A stretch of 64,000 bases of DNA from Kallipyga gabonensis (GTDB taxonomy: Bacteria > Bacillota > Clostridia > Tissierellales > Peptoniphilaceae). Under the pieces are notes generated by a model. That model was not told the origin of the DNA. It made no database searches and was given only the letters and a program-made list of their open reading frames with translations. Each line of letters opens with the position of its first letter. The first letter of the stretch is position 1. The DNA lies in the NCBI RefSeq assembly GCF_001286805.1, contig NZ_CXYV01000002.1, forward strand, positions 682,001 through 746,000, written 5' to 3'. The position numbers and the translations under genes were made by a program. Positions 29,700 through 38,112 of the stretch are shown piece by piece.

Positions 29700-30857
29700 A
29701 TGAAAAAGTTTATATCCGGCGTTCTCGGTGTCCTCTTCCTGGTCGCCATGATTGTCTTTGCTGCCATTCTGCAATATTTTAATCTGCTTGTTTTTTGGCA
29801 AAGGATCACCCTCCTTCTTCTCTTCCTGATTCTCGGTATCTTAGCCTACCATGGGATTAAGAATCGAAACCACCTGACTTCAGTCGTCTCGATATTGATT
29901 CTCGTGATGGTGGTTTCCTTTTCTTCCGTGTCCTCCTATTCCATTGTTTCTCTTTACTCCACCCTTGGACGGATGTCTCGTTCCCGTGATGGGAATGAGG
30001 GAGAGGAGTCCGTTGACCATCAAGTCGTGGAAAGTCATATTGATGAGGGTTTTAATGTCTACATTTCCGGAATTGACACCTATGGCCCACTGGCCACGGA
30101 ATCCCGGTCTGACGTTAACATGATCGTTTCTGTCAATCCCAGGACCGGTCAGGGCCTGATCACAACAATCCCTCGCGACTCCTATGTTCGGATTGCGGAT
30201 GGAGGACACGACCAATATGATAAGTTGACCCACGCCGGGAACTACGGGGTGTTCTCCTCTATCCATACCTTAGAGAACCTCTTCGATATTCAAATCCCCT
30301 ACTATGCCCGGGTTAATTTTGATTCTCTAATCCGCATTGTTGATGCCCTGGGCGGAATTGAAATCTATAATCCCACTGCCTTTACTGCAGAGAGGGTCTA
30401 CTTCGAAGAAGGGAAGATCACCTTGAACGGAAAATCGGCCCTGATCTATGCGAGAGACCGGAAACACCAGGCGGGCGGGGAATTGGAGCGGGGACGGAAT
30501 CATGTTGTTCTCCTTAAAGCCATTATTGATAAATGCCTGTCGCCGGCTATTTTAACCAATGCCCAGGAAATGATGGATATCATGGCGGAAGATGTTCAAA
30601 CCAATATGCCGGCTGCCCTCTTAACCCAGCTCATCAATAACCAGCTGTCTTCCGGGACCCATTGGTCCTTCGGGTCCGCCCAGGTTAAGGGGGAGGGGAG
30701 GATGGATCTTCCTTCCTACGCCATGCCCAATAACCAGCTCTTTATGTATCAGTTGGATCCGGAGAGCGTGGAGTCCATCAGCCAGCAAATCAAGAGCTTA
30801 GCACCGTCTAGAGGGTCTGCAGCCCCGGCCCTTTCCGGTGGAGAGGATGTGCAATAG
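29700..30857 (+). CDS. LytR-CpsA-Psr (LCP) family cell-envelope glycopolymer ligase
   Basis: 385 aa. Three N-terminal membrane helices (about 5-95), then an extracytoplasmic LCP domain from about 115. Family motifs: ISGIDTYG, SRSDVNMIVSVNPRTGQGLITTIPRDSYV, KLTHAGNYGV and YARDRKHQAGGELERGRNHVVLLKA. These enzymes move undecaprenyl-linked polymers onto peptidoglycan, so this is a plausible attachment enzyme for the polysaccharide encoded at 17-24.6 kb (inference). CAGGAG precedes ATG 29700. Confidence 0.93.
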   Translation: MKKFISGVLGVLFLVAMIVFAAILQYFNLLVFWQRITLLLLFLILGILAYHGIKNRNHLTSVVSILILVMVVSFSSVSSYSIVSLYSTLGRMSRSRDGNEGEESVDHQVVESHIDEGFNVYISGIDTYGPLATESRSDVNMIVSVNPRTGQGLITTIPRDSYVRIADGGHDQYDKLTHAGNYGVFSSIHTLENLFDIQIPYYARVNFDSLIRIVDALGGIEIYNPTAFTAERVYFEEGKITLNGKSALIYARDRKHQAGGELERGRNHVVLLKAIIDKCLSPAILTNAQEMMDIMAEDVQTNMPAALLTQLINNQLSSGTHWSFGSAQVKGEGRMDLPSYAMPNNQLFMYQLDPESVESISQQIKSLAPSRGSAAPALSGGEDVQ

Positions 30858-30929
30858 GTGATTACCGCGTGCAAAATGATAAAGAAAGAGGAAGAGATAA
30901 CCGCCACTGCCGGATCTTGGGAGGAAAGA

Positions 30930-32282
30930 ATGAAGGATTACCATTCGCTAAAACTGATTGAGCTTCGGGAAATCGCCAAAGAAAAGGGGATAAAAAGCCC
31001 TTATAAATATCGAAAGAAGGACTTGATCCAGCTTCTGGAGGGTTTGGGCGAAGAAGAGGCTTGTGGTGACCAGTCTCCTCCCCCTGTTGAAGATGAGGGA
31101 GAGAAGAAAACCAGGGATAAGGAGAAGGTGCGGAAGGATCTTCCCTCCACAACCGGTCACCTGGAGGTCATGCCGGATGGATACGGCTTCCTGCGATCAG
31201 AGGGCGATCAGGGGGAGAAGAAAGATTATTATATGCCGGCTGCCCACATCAAACGCTTTTCCCTCAAGTCCGGGGATATTGTTTCCGGTGTGGTAGGGGA
31301 CATTAGGGAAAGAGATAAATATGCCCCCATTATCTATATCAATACAGTGAATGGAACATCTCCGATCGAGTATTCCAACCGGTCTGATTTTGATGATCTG
31401 ACGCCCATCTATGCCAATGAGCGGTTTCGTCTGGAGCAGGGCCAGGGAGATGTCGCCAACCGGATTATTGACCTGGTCGCCCCCATCGGAAAGGGACAGC
31501 GGGGATTGATTGTATCACCCCCTAAGGCAGGCAAGACCACTCTTTTGAAGTCCATTGCTCATGCCATTGAAAATAAGTATCCTGAGGTTTTTCTTTTTAT
31601 CCTTCTCATCGATGAACGCCCGGAAGAAGTGACTGATTTTGAACGTTCGGTCAATGTTAACCGTAGCCCGGATGACCCTATCCGGACTGAAGTCATCGCC
31701 TCCACTTTTGATAAGATGGCCCAGAACCATATTGAAACGGCGGAAAAGCTCCTTGATCGGACCAAGCGTCTGGTGGAATCCGGCCAGGATGTCTTTATTC
31801 TTCTGGACTCCCTGACTCGTCTTTCCAGGGCCTACAACATCACCACCACTCCTTCCGGTCGGACCCTTTCGGGTGGCCTCGATCCGGTTGCGCTCTACCC
31901 GCCGAAGGCCTTCTTCGGAGCGGCTCGCAACATTGATGGTGACGGTTCCATGACGATTCTGGCGACCTGTCTGACAGATACAGGATCCCGGATGGATGAT
32001 ATGATTTATGAGGAGTTTAAGGGTACCGGAAATATGGAAGTCCACCTGAGTCGGGAACTCTCAGAGCTTCGCATCTTTCCTGCTATTGATATTTTCGCTT
32101 CAGGGACACGGCGGGATGACCTCCTTCTCGAAGATTGGGAGGAAAAGGCGATTTTCCGTATTCGCCGTCAGGGTCGTCAGGGTGATCCCATTGAGATGAT
32201 TGACCAATTGGTTCGCCTCATCCGCAATACCGCATCTAACCAAGAGTTCTGTGCACTTGTCCAGCAGAAGTATACTAACTAG
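30930..32282 (+). CDS. rho: Transcription termination factor Rho
   Basis: 450 aa hexameric RNA helicase. A short Rho_N/SAP-like N-terminus (SLKLIELREIAKEKGIK), the cold-shock RNA-binding domain (about 75-145, DGYGFLRSE), Walker A SPPKAGKTTLLK (about 215) and the downstream RNA-binding and ATPase motifs (LLDSLTRLSRAYN, SGTRRDDLLL). ATG 30930 with GGGAGGA just before it is the best start; an in-frame GTG at 30858 adjoins the LCP stop but has no matching site. Confidence 0.95.
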   Translation: MKDYHSLKLIELREIAKEKGIKSPYKYRKKDLIQLLEGLGEEEACGDQSPPPVEDEGEKKTRDKEKVRKDLPSTTGHLEVMPDGYGFLRSEGDQGEKKDYYMPAAHIKRFSLKSGDIVSGVVGDIRERDKYAPIIYINTVNGTSPIEYSNRSDFDDLTPIYANERFRLEQGQGDVANRIIDLVAPIGKGQRGLIVSPPKAGKTTLLKSIAHAIENKYPEVFLFILLIDERPEEVTDFERSVNVNRSPDDPIRTEVIASTFDKMAQNHIETAEKLLDRTKRLVESGQDVFILLDSLTRLSRAYNITTTPSGRTLSGGLDPVALYPPKAFFGAARNIDGDGSMTILATCLTDTGSRMDDMIYEEFKGTGNMEVHLSRELSELRIFPAIDIFASGTRRDDLLLEDWEEKAIFRIRRQGRQGDPIEMIDQLVRLIRNTASNQEFCALVQQKYTN

Positions 32283-32293
32283 AGGAGGAAACA

Positions 32294-32677
32294 ATGATGA
32301 AAAAAACGGCCTCATGGATCGCTTTGGTCTTCACCCTCCTCCTTCTCACCTCCTGTGGTTTTGGGGAGCCTAAGCCTCAATCGGGCACCTATGTTGGCGA
32401 AGGAAGAGGGTATAGCAAAGAGGCACCCATCCGTATTTCCGTAACGATTGATGAGAGCGGGGCCATCTATGACCTTAAGGTGCTCAGCCACAAGGAAACC
32501 GAAAAAATCGGGGGAAAGGCCCTGGATGATTTGGTCCAGGCAGCGAAAGAGCAGAATACCGCTGATCTTGATACGGTATCAGGAGCGACGAGGAGTTCAG
32601 AAGGTTTCCGCCAGGCTCTTGAGGCAGCCTTACAAGAGGCAAGAGAAAACCGGGGAGAATCAGAGGAAAAAAAGTAG
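32294..32677 (+). CDS. Small FMN-binding lipoprotein
   Basis: 127 aa. Signal peptide with lipobox LTSC (lipid Cys at 21), then one FMN_bind domain (about 30-115). The flavinylation motif D-x-x-S-G-A-T is at 93-99 (DTVSGATRSS), so FMN is probably ester-linked to T99 by an ApbE-type flavin transferase; no apbE gene is in the window. Such extracytoplasmic flavoproteins serve electron export or respiratory reductases. It follows rho by 11 nt with GGAGGAAA upstream and is likely co-transcribed. Confidence 0.88.
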   Translation: MMKKTASWIALVFTLLLLTSCGFGEPKPQSGTYVGEGRGYSKEAPIRISVTIDESGAIYDLKVLSHKETEKIGGKALDDLVQAAKEQNTADLDTVSGATRSSEGFRQALEAALQEARENRGESEEKK

Positions 32678-32706
32678 ACAAATAGGAGGGAAGTCGTCCC
32701 TTGTGT

Positions 32707-32735
32707 TTGATATTAGCGGTGATTTCCGCTATAAT
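32707..32735 (+). promoter_or_regulatory. Promoter for rplY
   Basis: TTGATA at 32707-32712, 17 bp, TATAAT at 32730-32735; the rplY start lies 33 bp downstream. Confidence 0.88.
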
Positions 32736-32767
32736 TAGACGATATGAGAACTTTTTAAGGAGGAGCT

Positions 32768-33424
32768 ATGGCAAAATATAGTTTGAATGTACAAAGCCGT
32801 GATGCCATCGGGAAAAACCGTGTCAATAAATTGCGGAACCAGGGCATTGTTCCGGCTGTTGTCTACCATAGAGGGGAAGAAACCGAATCTGTTCAGGTCA
32901 ATGAACTCGAATTCAATAAGGTCTTCAGTAAGGCCGGTACTTCTACCCTGGTAGATCTTAATACCCAGGAAGGCCCCATGACCGTCCTTATCAAGGAAGT
33001 CCAGAACCATCCGGTTCGTGGAAACATCATCCATATTGACTTCCAGGCCGTTAACATGAATGAAGAGATCAACGTCACCGTTCCCGTTGTCTTGCGTGGT
33101 CGTGATGAAATTCGTGTCCAACCTTCGGTTCTGCTTCAGTTCATTGATGAGATCTCCGTGACCTGCTTGCCGGGTGACATTCCTCAAACTGCGGAAGCGG
33201 ATGTTGAGAATATGCAGATTGGCGACACCCTGACGGTTGCTGACCTGGATATTGCCGGAAACGACAAGCTGACTTTGGAATTTGAATTGGATGAGCCCCT
33301 TTGCTCCCTCAACCAGCCTGAGGAAGAGGTTCTGCCTGAAGAAGGAGAAGAAGGGGAAGAAGTCAGCGCAGCAGATGTTCCTGAAATTGGTGAAGAAGAC
33401 AAGGAAGAGGGCGAGGAAGAATAA
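32768..33424 (+). CDS. rplY: 50S ribosomal protein L25/general stress protein Ctc
   Basis: 218 aa, the long Ctc/TL5 form: an N-terminal 5S rRNA-binding L25 domain (about 1-95) and a C-terminal beta domain (about 95-190), then a strongly acidic tail (EEEVLPEEGEEGEEV and on). In Bacillus the homologue is stress-induced; here it has its own strong promoter. TAAGGAGG precedes ATG 32768. Confidence 0.95.
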   Translation: MAKYSLNVQSRDAIGKNRVNKLRNQGIVPAVVYHRGEETESVQVNELEFNKVFSKAGTSTLVDLNTQEGPMTVLIKEVQNHPVRGNIIHIDFQAVNMNEEINVTVPVVLRGRDEIRVQPSVLLQFIDEISVTCLPGDIPQTAEADVENMQIGDTLTVADLDIAGNDKLTLEFELDEPLCSLNQPEEEVLPEEGEEGEEVSAADVPEIGEEDKEEGEEE

Positions 33425-33454
33425 CTCCCCGGACCTTCCTGATCAGGTTTTTGT

Positions 33455-33482
33455 GGAGGCGGCCGAGTCCGCCTCCTTTTTC
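33455..33482 (+). terminator. Rho-independent terminator after rplY
   Basis: GGAGGCGG-ccgagt-CCGCCTCC followed by TTTTT. Confidence 0.92.
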
Positions 33483-33542
33483 CTTTCCGACAGGAAACAG
33501 GCTCTGGGAAAAAAGCCCAAAGCCTTTGAAAGGACGTATCTC

Positions 33543-34262
33543 ATGAAGATTATTATCTGCGATTCCTATAAGGAGCTTTCCCAAAAGGCGGCTGATCTGG
33601 TTATCGATCGAATGATCCGGAAACCGGACCTGGTTCTGGGTCTGGCTACCGGGTCCTCTCCTGAGGGTCTCTATGCCAACCTGGTGGAAGCCTACCGGGA
33701 AGGTCGGATCGACTTCGGCCAAGCCAGCTCCTATAACCTGGATGAATATGTGGGCATCGCCCACGACCATCCCCAATCCTACCACCGCTTCATGGAGGAC
33801 CATCTCTTCTCCCAGGTCAATCTTTCCCGGGAAAGGATCCACTTCCCCGACGAAGAGGCGGATTTCGCCCATTATGACCGGGCCATTGAAGAAGCCGGAG
33901 GCATTGATTTCCAGATCCTGGGTATCGGCCCCAACGGCCATATTGCCTTTAATGAGCCCCAGGACCGTCTCTACCTGGACACCCATGTGGCCCAGTTGAC
34001 CCCATCCACCATCCAGGCCAACTCCCGCTTTTTTGACTCCGAGGACCAGGTTCCCCGGACCGCCGTTACCATGGGTATGGGATCCATCATGAAGGCCAAA
34101 GAGATCCTGATCCTGGCCAATGGCCCCAAGAAAGTGGAAGCGGTGGCCCCTCTCCTTCGCAGAGACCGGGTCTACACCGGATCCCCTGTTTCTCTCTGCC
34201 TCCTCCACCCCAACTGCACCCTGATCCTAGACCGGGAGGCGGCAGGCGACCTGGCTAAGTAG
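33543..34262 (+). CDS. nagB: Glucosamine-6-phosphate deaminase
   Basis: 239 aa, normal length. Converts glucosamine-6-phosphate to fructose-6-phosphate and ammonia. Motifs: GLATGSSPEGLYANL (phosphate loop, about 36), the proton-abstracting Asp region SYNLDEYVGI and GIGPNGHIAFNEP around residue 135. ATG 33543 has AAAGGA upstream and matches the family N-terminus MKIIICDSY; an upstream in-frame extension overlaps rplY and its terminator and was rejected. No nagA is nearby. Confidence 0.95.
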   Translation: MKIIICDSYKELSQKAADLVIDRMIRKPDLVLGLATGSSPEGLYANLVEAYREGRIDFGQASSYNLDEYVGIAHDHPQSYHRFMEDHLFSQVNLSRERIHFPDEEADFAHYDRAIEEAGGIDFQILGIGPNGHIAFNEPQDRLYLDTHVAQLTPSTIQANSRFFDSEDQVPRTAVTMGMGSIMKAKEILILANGPKKVEAVAPLLRRDRVYTGSPVSLCLLHPNCTLILDREAAGDLAK

Positions 34263-34340
34263 GAGAGAACCAACAGCTAGCCATGAGGTTACCGCCGAGG
34301 GCGGCTCGCCTTTGATAATTTAAGGGAAAAATTCGAAAAG

Positions 34341-34392
34341 AAAAAGGGCTGTGCCGGAACGAGCAATTCGTTCTGACACAGCCCTTTTTTTA
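34341..34392 (+). terminator. Bidirectional terminator between nagB and fprA
   Basis: GGGCTGTG...CACAGCCC with inner GGAACGA/TTCGTTC pairing, T-run on one side and A-run on the other, so it can end both nagB (+) and the flavodiiron gene (-). Confidence 0.92.
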
Positions 34393-34405
34393 ACCGAAAG
34401 AGGAA

Positions 34406-35611
34406 CTAGGCTTGTTTCTTTACGGATTCGATGACGGCATCGGCCAGGTCTTCGATGGCTTTCTTGCCGTTCTTGTCCACGGAGGACATGAAGGAAACTT
34501 CGGCGTTGAGATAGTACATTTCGAACATCTGGTCAATGATCTTCCGCATCTCCAGACCGGAGTTGGGAGCCCAGGTACCATTTTCAAGGATACCTACGGT
34601 CCGCTGCTGGACGTTTAAGGCAACCATATCGTTGAGGAAGTCTTTCATCGGGGGGAAGACGCCCAGGTTGTAGGTCGGGGAGGCCAGGATAATGTGGCCT
34701 ACACGGAAGGCTTCAGAGATCAGGTAGGAGCAGTGAGTTTCAGCGACATCCCAAACGGTGACATCGGTGTGTCCACGCTTGACAATTTCAGAAGCAAGGA
34801 GTTGGGCGGCATTGGCGGTGTTTCCGTACATAGATCCATAGACGATCATGACGCCATTGTCTTCGGGGGTGTAGGAAGACCACTTGTCATACTTATCTAA
34901 GATGTAGCCCAGGTTATCTCTCCAAATGGGACCATGGAGGGGGCAGAGGATCTTGATGGGGAGCTTGGCGGCAGCGGCCAAAACCTGTTGAACGTGGGGG
35001 CCATACTTGCCAACGATGTTGGTGTAGTAGCGACGGGCTTCCGACAGCCAGTCCTTGTCAAAGTCAACCTCATCGGCGAAGAGTTTGCCATCCAGAGCCT
35101 TGAAGGAACCGAAGGCATCGGCAGAGAAGAGGACGCCGTTGGTGGTATCCAGGGTGACCATGGGTTCAGGCCAATGGACCATGGGGATCTTGACAAAGGC
35201 GAATTGGTGCTTGCCGGTGGACAGGGTGTCGCCGGAATCCACAGTAATTCTCTTGTCTGCCTTGAAGCCGAACTGAGTCATGAAGTAGAAGCCCTTTTCT
35301 GTGGAGATGACTTCCGATTCGGGGTGGCGGAGGAGGACTTCCTGGAGGGAAGCGGCATGGTCAGGCTCCCAGTGGTTGATGACGATGTAGTCCAGGGGCC
35401 GACCATCCAGGACGTATTCCAGGTTTTCCAGGAATTCGCGGCAGAAGTCCCACTCCACAGTGTCGAAGAGGGCAGTCTTTTCATCCAAGAGTACATAGGA
35501 GTTATAGGAAACACCTTCCGGGATGGGATGGATGGATTCAAAGAGATGGGTTCTATGGTCATTGTAGCCAATCCAATAAAGATCATCTACAACTTGACGG
35601 ACGTTATGCAT
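34406..35611 (-). CDS. fprA: Flavodiiron protein (A-type flavoprotein, FprA)
   Basis: 401 aa soluble reductase of O2 to water and/or NO to N2O. The N-terminal metallo-beta-lactamase-like domain carries the diiron ligands: H80-x-E82-x-D84-H85 (NHWEPDHAAS), a second His near 147 (VHWPEP), Asp in FSADAFG and His in CPLHGP. The C-terminal flavodoxin-like domain (about 255-395, YGSMYGNTANAAQLLA) binds FMN. No C-terminal rubredoxin is attached. The usual donor is rubredoxin, and the gene just upstream on the same strand encodes one fused to an acyl-CoA dehydrogenase. CAGGAGG precedes the start. Confidence 0.95.
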   Translation of the reverse strand: MHNVRQVVDDLYWIGYNDHRTHLFESIHPIPEGVSYNSYVLLDEKTALFDTVEWDFCREFLENLEYVLDGRPLDYIVINHWEPDHAASLQEVLLRHPESEVISTEKGFYFMTQFGFKADKRITVDSGDTLSTGKHQFAFVKIPMVHWPEPMVTLDTTNGVLFSADAFGSFKALDGKLFADEVDFDKDWLSEARRYYTNIVGKYGPHVQQVLAAAAKLPIKILCPLHGPIWRDNLGYILDKYDKWSSYTPEDNGVMIVYGSMYGNTANAAQLLASEIVKRGHTDVTVWDVAETHCSYLISEAFRVGHIILASPTYNLGVFPPMKDFLNDMVALNVQQRTVGILENGTWAPNSGLEMRKIIDQMFEMYYLNAEVSFMSSVDKNGKKAIEDLADAVIESVKKQA

Positions 35612-35716
35612 AATTTCCTCCTGTTTATCAATTAGTCGCTATGCGTAAAAGAACGTGGAGAAGGGCCGGGGTATCTGAGAAATGGCAGGGCCCCTCTCCT
35701 TATGAAGAACAATCAA

Positions 35717-37630
35717 TTAGACTTCAGCTGGGATGAAGCCTTCTTTGCCATCACCGCACTTGGGGCAGAGGTAGGTATCAGGAACCTGGTCGAAGGGAGT
35801 GCCCTTAGCGACGTCTGCTTCCGGATCGCCCTTAGCCGGGTCATATCTGTGGCCGCAGCCATTGCAGACATAGACACCGGTTGCGGTCTTAGGATCCTGG
35901 GGAACATTTCTCTTCTTCTTCTCAAAGCCCTCGGCTTCGTGGCGTTTCTGGCCCTGGTCAAGTTCCTTGGCCAGAAGAGGCATAATTTCCATGATGTCGC
36001 CGACAATACCGTAGTCCGCATTGGCGAAGATGGGCGCCTTGGGATCTTTGTTGACGGCAACGATGGTAGCCGCATCCTTGATTCCCTTGAGGTGCTGTCC
36101 GGCACCGGAGATACCCATGGCCATGTAGAGGTTGCCCTGGAACTTTTGTCCGGACATACCGATATAGCGTTCAATGGGCATATACTTGAGGTTTTCAGCG
36201 ACAGGACGTGAGCAGGAAACTGCAGCACCCATAGCTTCAGCCAAAGCGATGGCTTCGTCAACGTTGGCTTTTTCTCCAATACCTTGACCCACAGAGACCA
36301 GACGTTCTACCTCACCGACGTCGGCCATGGGGTCGACAGTGGTATCAAAGGTATAACCGTCTTCCTTGAGGTGTTTGGCCAATTCCTTAACCTGGTCCTT
36401 AGGGCTTCCTTCAATCATGATGTTTTTCCGGGGACCGGTTGCTCCGCCAAGGTGTTCTTCTTCCGCGTCAGCAACTCTGGCCTTGCGACCCAGTTTACCG
36501 ACAGTCTGGCTGGCGATGACCACCCGCATGATCTCGTTGGTTCCTTCATAGATCTGGGTAATCTTGGCATCACGGTACATCCGCTCGATGGGCAGGCCCT
36601 TGATGAAGCCGTTGCCACCGTGAATCTGCAGTGCTTCGGAAGTGACCCATTCGGCGGTGTCTGAAGCAAAGAGCTTAGCCATTGCGGCTTCCTTCGTATA
36701 TTTACCATGGTTGGTTTTGAGTTCGGCCGCTTCATAAACCAGAGCACGGGAAGCGTGAATGGCGGTTTCCATATCGGCAAGCTTGAAGGAAATTCCCTGG
36801 TTGGCAGCGATAGGACCACCGAACTGTTTGCGTTCACGAGAGTAGTTTAAGGCTTCTTCAAAAGCACCCTGGGCGATACCCAAAGCCTGGGAGGCGATAC
36901 CGATCCGACCGCCATCCAGGGTTGCCATGGCGATCTTGAAGCCTTCACCTTCTTTGCCCAGGAGGTTTTCCTTAGGAACCTTAACATTATTAAAGGAAAG
37001 CTCGGCCGTAATCGAAGACCGGATACCTAACTTGTTGTAGTCGTTGGGGAACTCAAAACCTTCCCATCCTTTTTCAACGATGAAGGCGGAAATGCCGTGG
37101 TTGCCTTTTTCAGGGGAGGTAACGGCAAAGATGACATAAGTATCTGCCCGGTGACCGTTGGTGATGAAAATCTTGTGTCCGTTTAATACGTAATGGTCGC
37201 CTTCAAGTACAGCAGTGGTTTCTGTTCCGGAAGCATCTGAGCCGGCATTCTCTTCAGTCAGACCGAAAGCACCGATATGCTCGCCCTTAGCCAGGGGAAC
37301 GAGGTATTTTTTCTTTTGCTCTTCAGTACCGAAAGCCCAAATTGGCCAGGAACCTAAAGAGGTATGTGCCGAACAGATAACACCCACACCGGCGTCAACA
37401 CGGGAAAGTTCCTCAACGGTGATCGCATAGGAAGTGGTGTCCAAGCCCTGTCCACCGTATTCCTTTTCATAGGGAATACCCAGGAGGCCCATTTCACCCA
37501 TCTTTTTTACGACATCTTCAGGAAAGATGTCATCTTGGTCCCAACCAAAGGCATTTGGTTTTACTTCTTTTTCAGCGAAGTCGCGGACAACCTTACGCAG
37601 CGCTTCATGTTCCTTTGTGGTTAAACCCAT
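35717..37630 (-). CDS. Acyl-CoA dehydrogenase / ETF-alpha FAD domain / rubredoxin fusion
   Basis: 637 aa in three modules. Residues 1-380 are an acyl-CoA dehydrogenase with the FAD/substrate segment GAFGLTEENAGSDASGTET and catalytic base E362 in IYEGTNEIMR. Residues about 440-560 match the C-terminal FAD-binding domain of ETF-alpha (GAAVSCSRPVAEN, MGISGAGQHLKGI, VAVNKDPKAPIFANADYGIVGD). The last ~50 residues are a rubredoxin with C589-x2-C592 and C622-x2-C625. There is no ETF-beta part. Electrons from the acyl-CoA flavin could pass through the ETF FAD to rubredoxin within one chain. I start at the ATG at 37630, which has AAGGAGG; an ATG 27 nt further up lies before that site. It is 105 nt upstream of fprA on the same strand. 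Confidence 0.93.
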   Translation of the reverse strand: MGLTTKEHEALRKVVRDFAEKEVKPNAFGWDQDDIFPEDVVKKMGEMGLLGIPYEKEYGGQGLDTTSYAITVEELSRVDAGVGVICSAHTSLGSWPIWAFGTEEQKKKYLVPLAKGEHIGAFGLTEENAGSDASGTETTAVLEGDHYVLNGHKIFITNGHRADTYVIFAVTSPEKGNHGISAFIVEKGWEGFEFPNDYNKLGIRSSITAELSFNNVKVPKENLLGKEGEGFKIAMATLDGGRIGIASQALGIAQGAFEEALNYSRERKQFGGPIAANQGISFKLADMETAIHASRALVYEAAELKTNHGKYTKEAAMAKLFASDTAEWVTSEALQIHGGNGFIKGLPIERMYRDAKITQIYEGTNEIMRVVIASQTVGKLGRKARVADAEEEHLGGATGPRKNIMIEGSPKDQVKELAKHLKEDGYTFDTTVDPMADVGEVERLVSVGQGIGEKANVDEAIALAEAMGAAVSCSRPVAENLKYMPIERYIGMSGQKFQGNLYMAMGISGAGQHLKGIKDAATIVAVNKDPKAPIFANADYGIVGDIMEIMPLLAKELDQGQKRHEAEGFEKKKRNVPQDPKTATGVYVCNGCGHRYDPAKGDPEADVAKGTPFDQVPDTYLCPKCGDGKEGFIPAEV

Positions 37631-37728
37631 AAATTCCTCCTTCTTGTTCGCTGTCATCGGCCTTGGCAGACGATGTGCGAGTTACAACCTTCCGTTCAAC
37701 ATAACGTTTTCCAATGGTGTTCAAGACT

Positions 37729-37734
37729 ATTATA
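37729..37734 (-). promoter_or_regulatory. Candidate -10 box for the dehydrogenase/fprA unit
   Basis: TATAAT on the minus strand about 100 bp before the dehydrogenase start; only a weak -35 (TTGGAG at a short 15-bp spacing). Confidence 0.5.
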
Positions 37735-37896
37735 ACCAATAAGTACCCTCTCCAACCATTAACCTTCTCGGATTGAAGGGAATTCAAAGTAAAACACTAT
37801 GCTTTCACAGATATTATACAACAGAAAACCTTTAATTAAAGGGGAGATGACGATTTTTTTGAAAAAAATGAGAGAAATTCGGAATAGAGTTATGGT

Positions 37897-37924
37897 TTGA
37901 TCCCTCTAAGAATTGGGGTATAAT
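37897..37924 (+). promoter_or_regulatory. Promoter for ctsR-mcsA-clpC
   Basis: TTGATC at 37897-37902, 16 bp, TATAAT at 37919-37924. A dyad GTTCC-N6-GGAAC (37932-37947) sits at the predicted transcription start. Confidence 0.8.
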
Positions 37925-37965
37925 ACAAATGGTTCCTGATAGGGAACTTTTCTTTCTCCTTCAAA

Positions 37966-37982
37966 GGTCAAAGTTGGTCAGA
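37966..37982 (+). promoter_or_regulatory. CtsR operator (heptad direct repeat)
   Basis: GGTCAAA-GTT-GGTCAGA. The known CtsR box is two (A/G)GTCAAA heptads three bases apart; this copy has one mismatch in the second heptad. It lies about 40 bp downstream of the -10 box, so CtsR would block the early transcript, giving autoregulation of ctsR and heat control of clpC. Confidence 0.88.
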
Positions 37983-38112
37983 GAGATTCCGGATAATGAT
38001 CTTAATAGATGAGAATTATTGGCATAACCGGACCCTTTGGAACACTTATCTTGGAGAAAGACGATGATGAAAAGAGTTTTTTCGTGTACATTGATGGAGG
38101 AGGATGAACCGA

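Larger units (their letters stand above)
37631..38112 (+). other. Divergent intergenic region (482 bp)
   Basis: Separates the acyl-CoA dehydrogenase fusion (-) from ctsR (+). It holds a minus-strand -10 box, the ctsR promoter, a small dyad and a CtsR box, listed separately. I see no further gene, RNA or repeat in it. Confidence 0.7.

Noticed and set aside
33282-33542. N-terminal extension of nagB
   Set aside because: Overlaps rplY and its terminator; ATG 33543 matches the family start.
33363-34208. 281-codon minus-strand frame over rplY/nagB
   Set aside because: Antisense shadow; it crosses the rplY terminator and has no family-like motifs.
34934-35635. 233-codon plus-strand frame across fprA
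   Set aside because: Antisense to the well-supported flavodiiron gene, no start signal.
37931-37990. CIRCE (HrcA) element before ctsR
   Set aside because: The TTAGCACTC-N9-GAGTGCTAA pattern is absent; the site matches a CtsR box instead.
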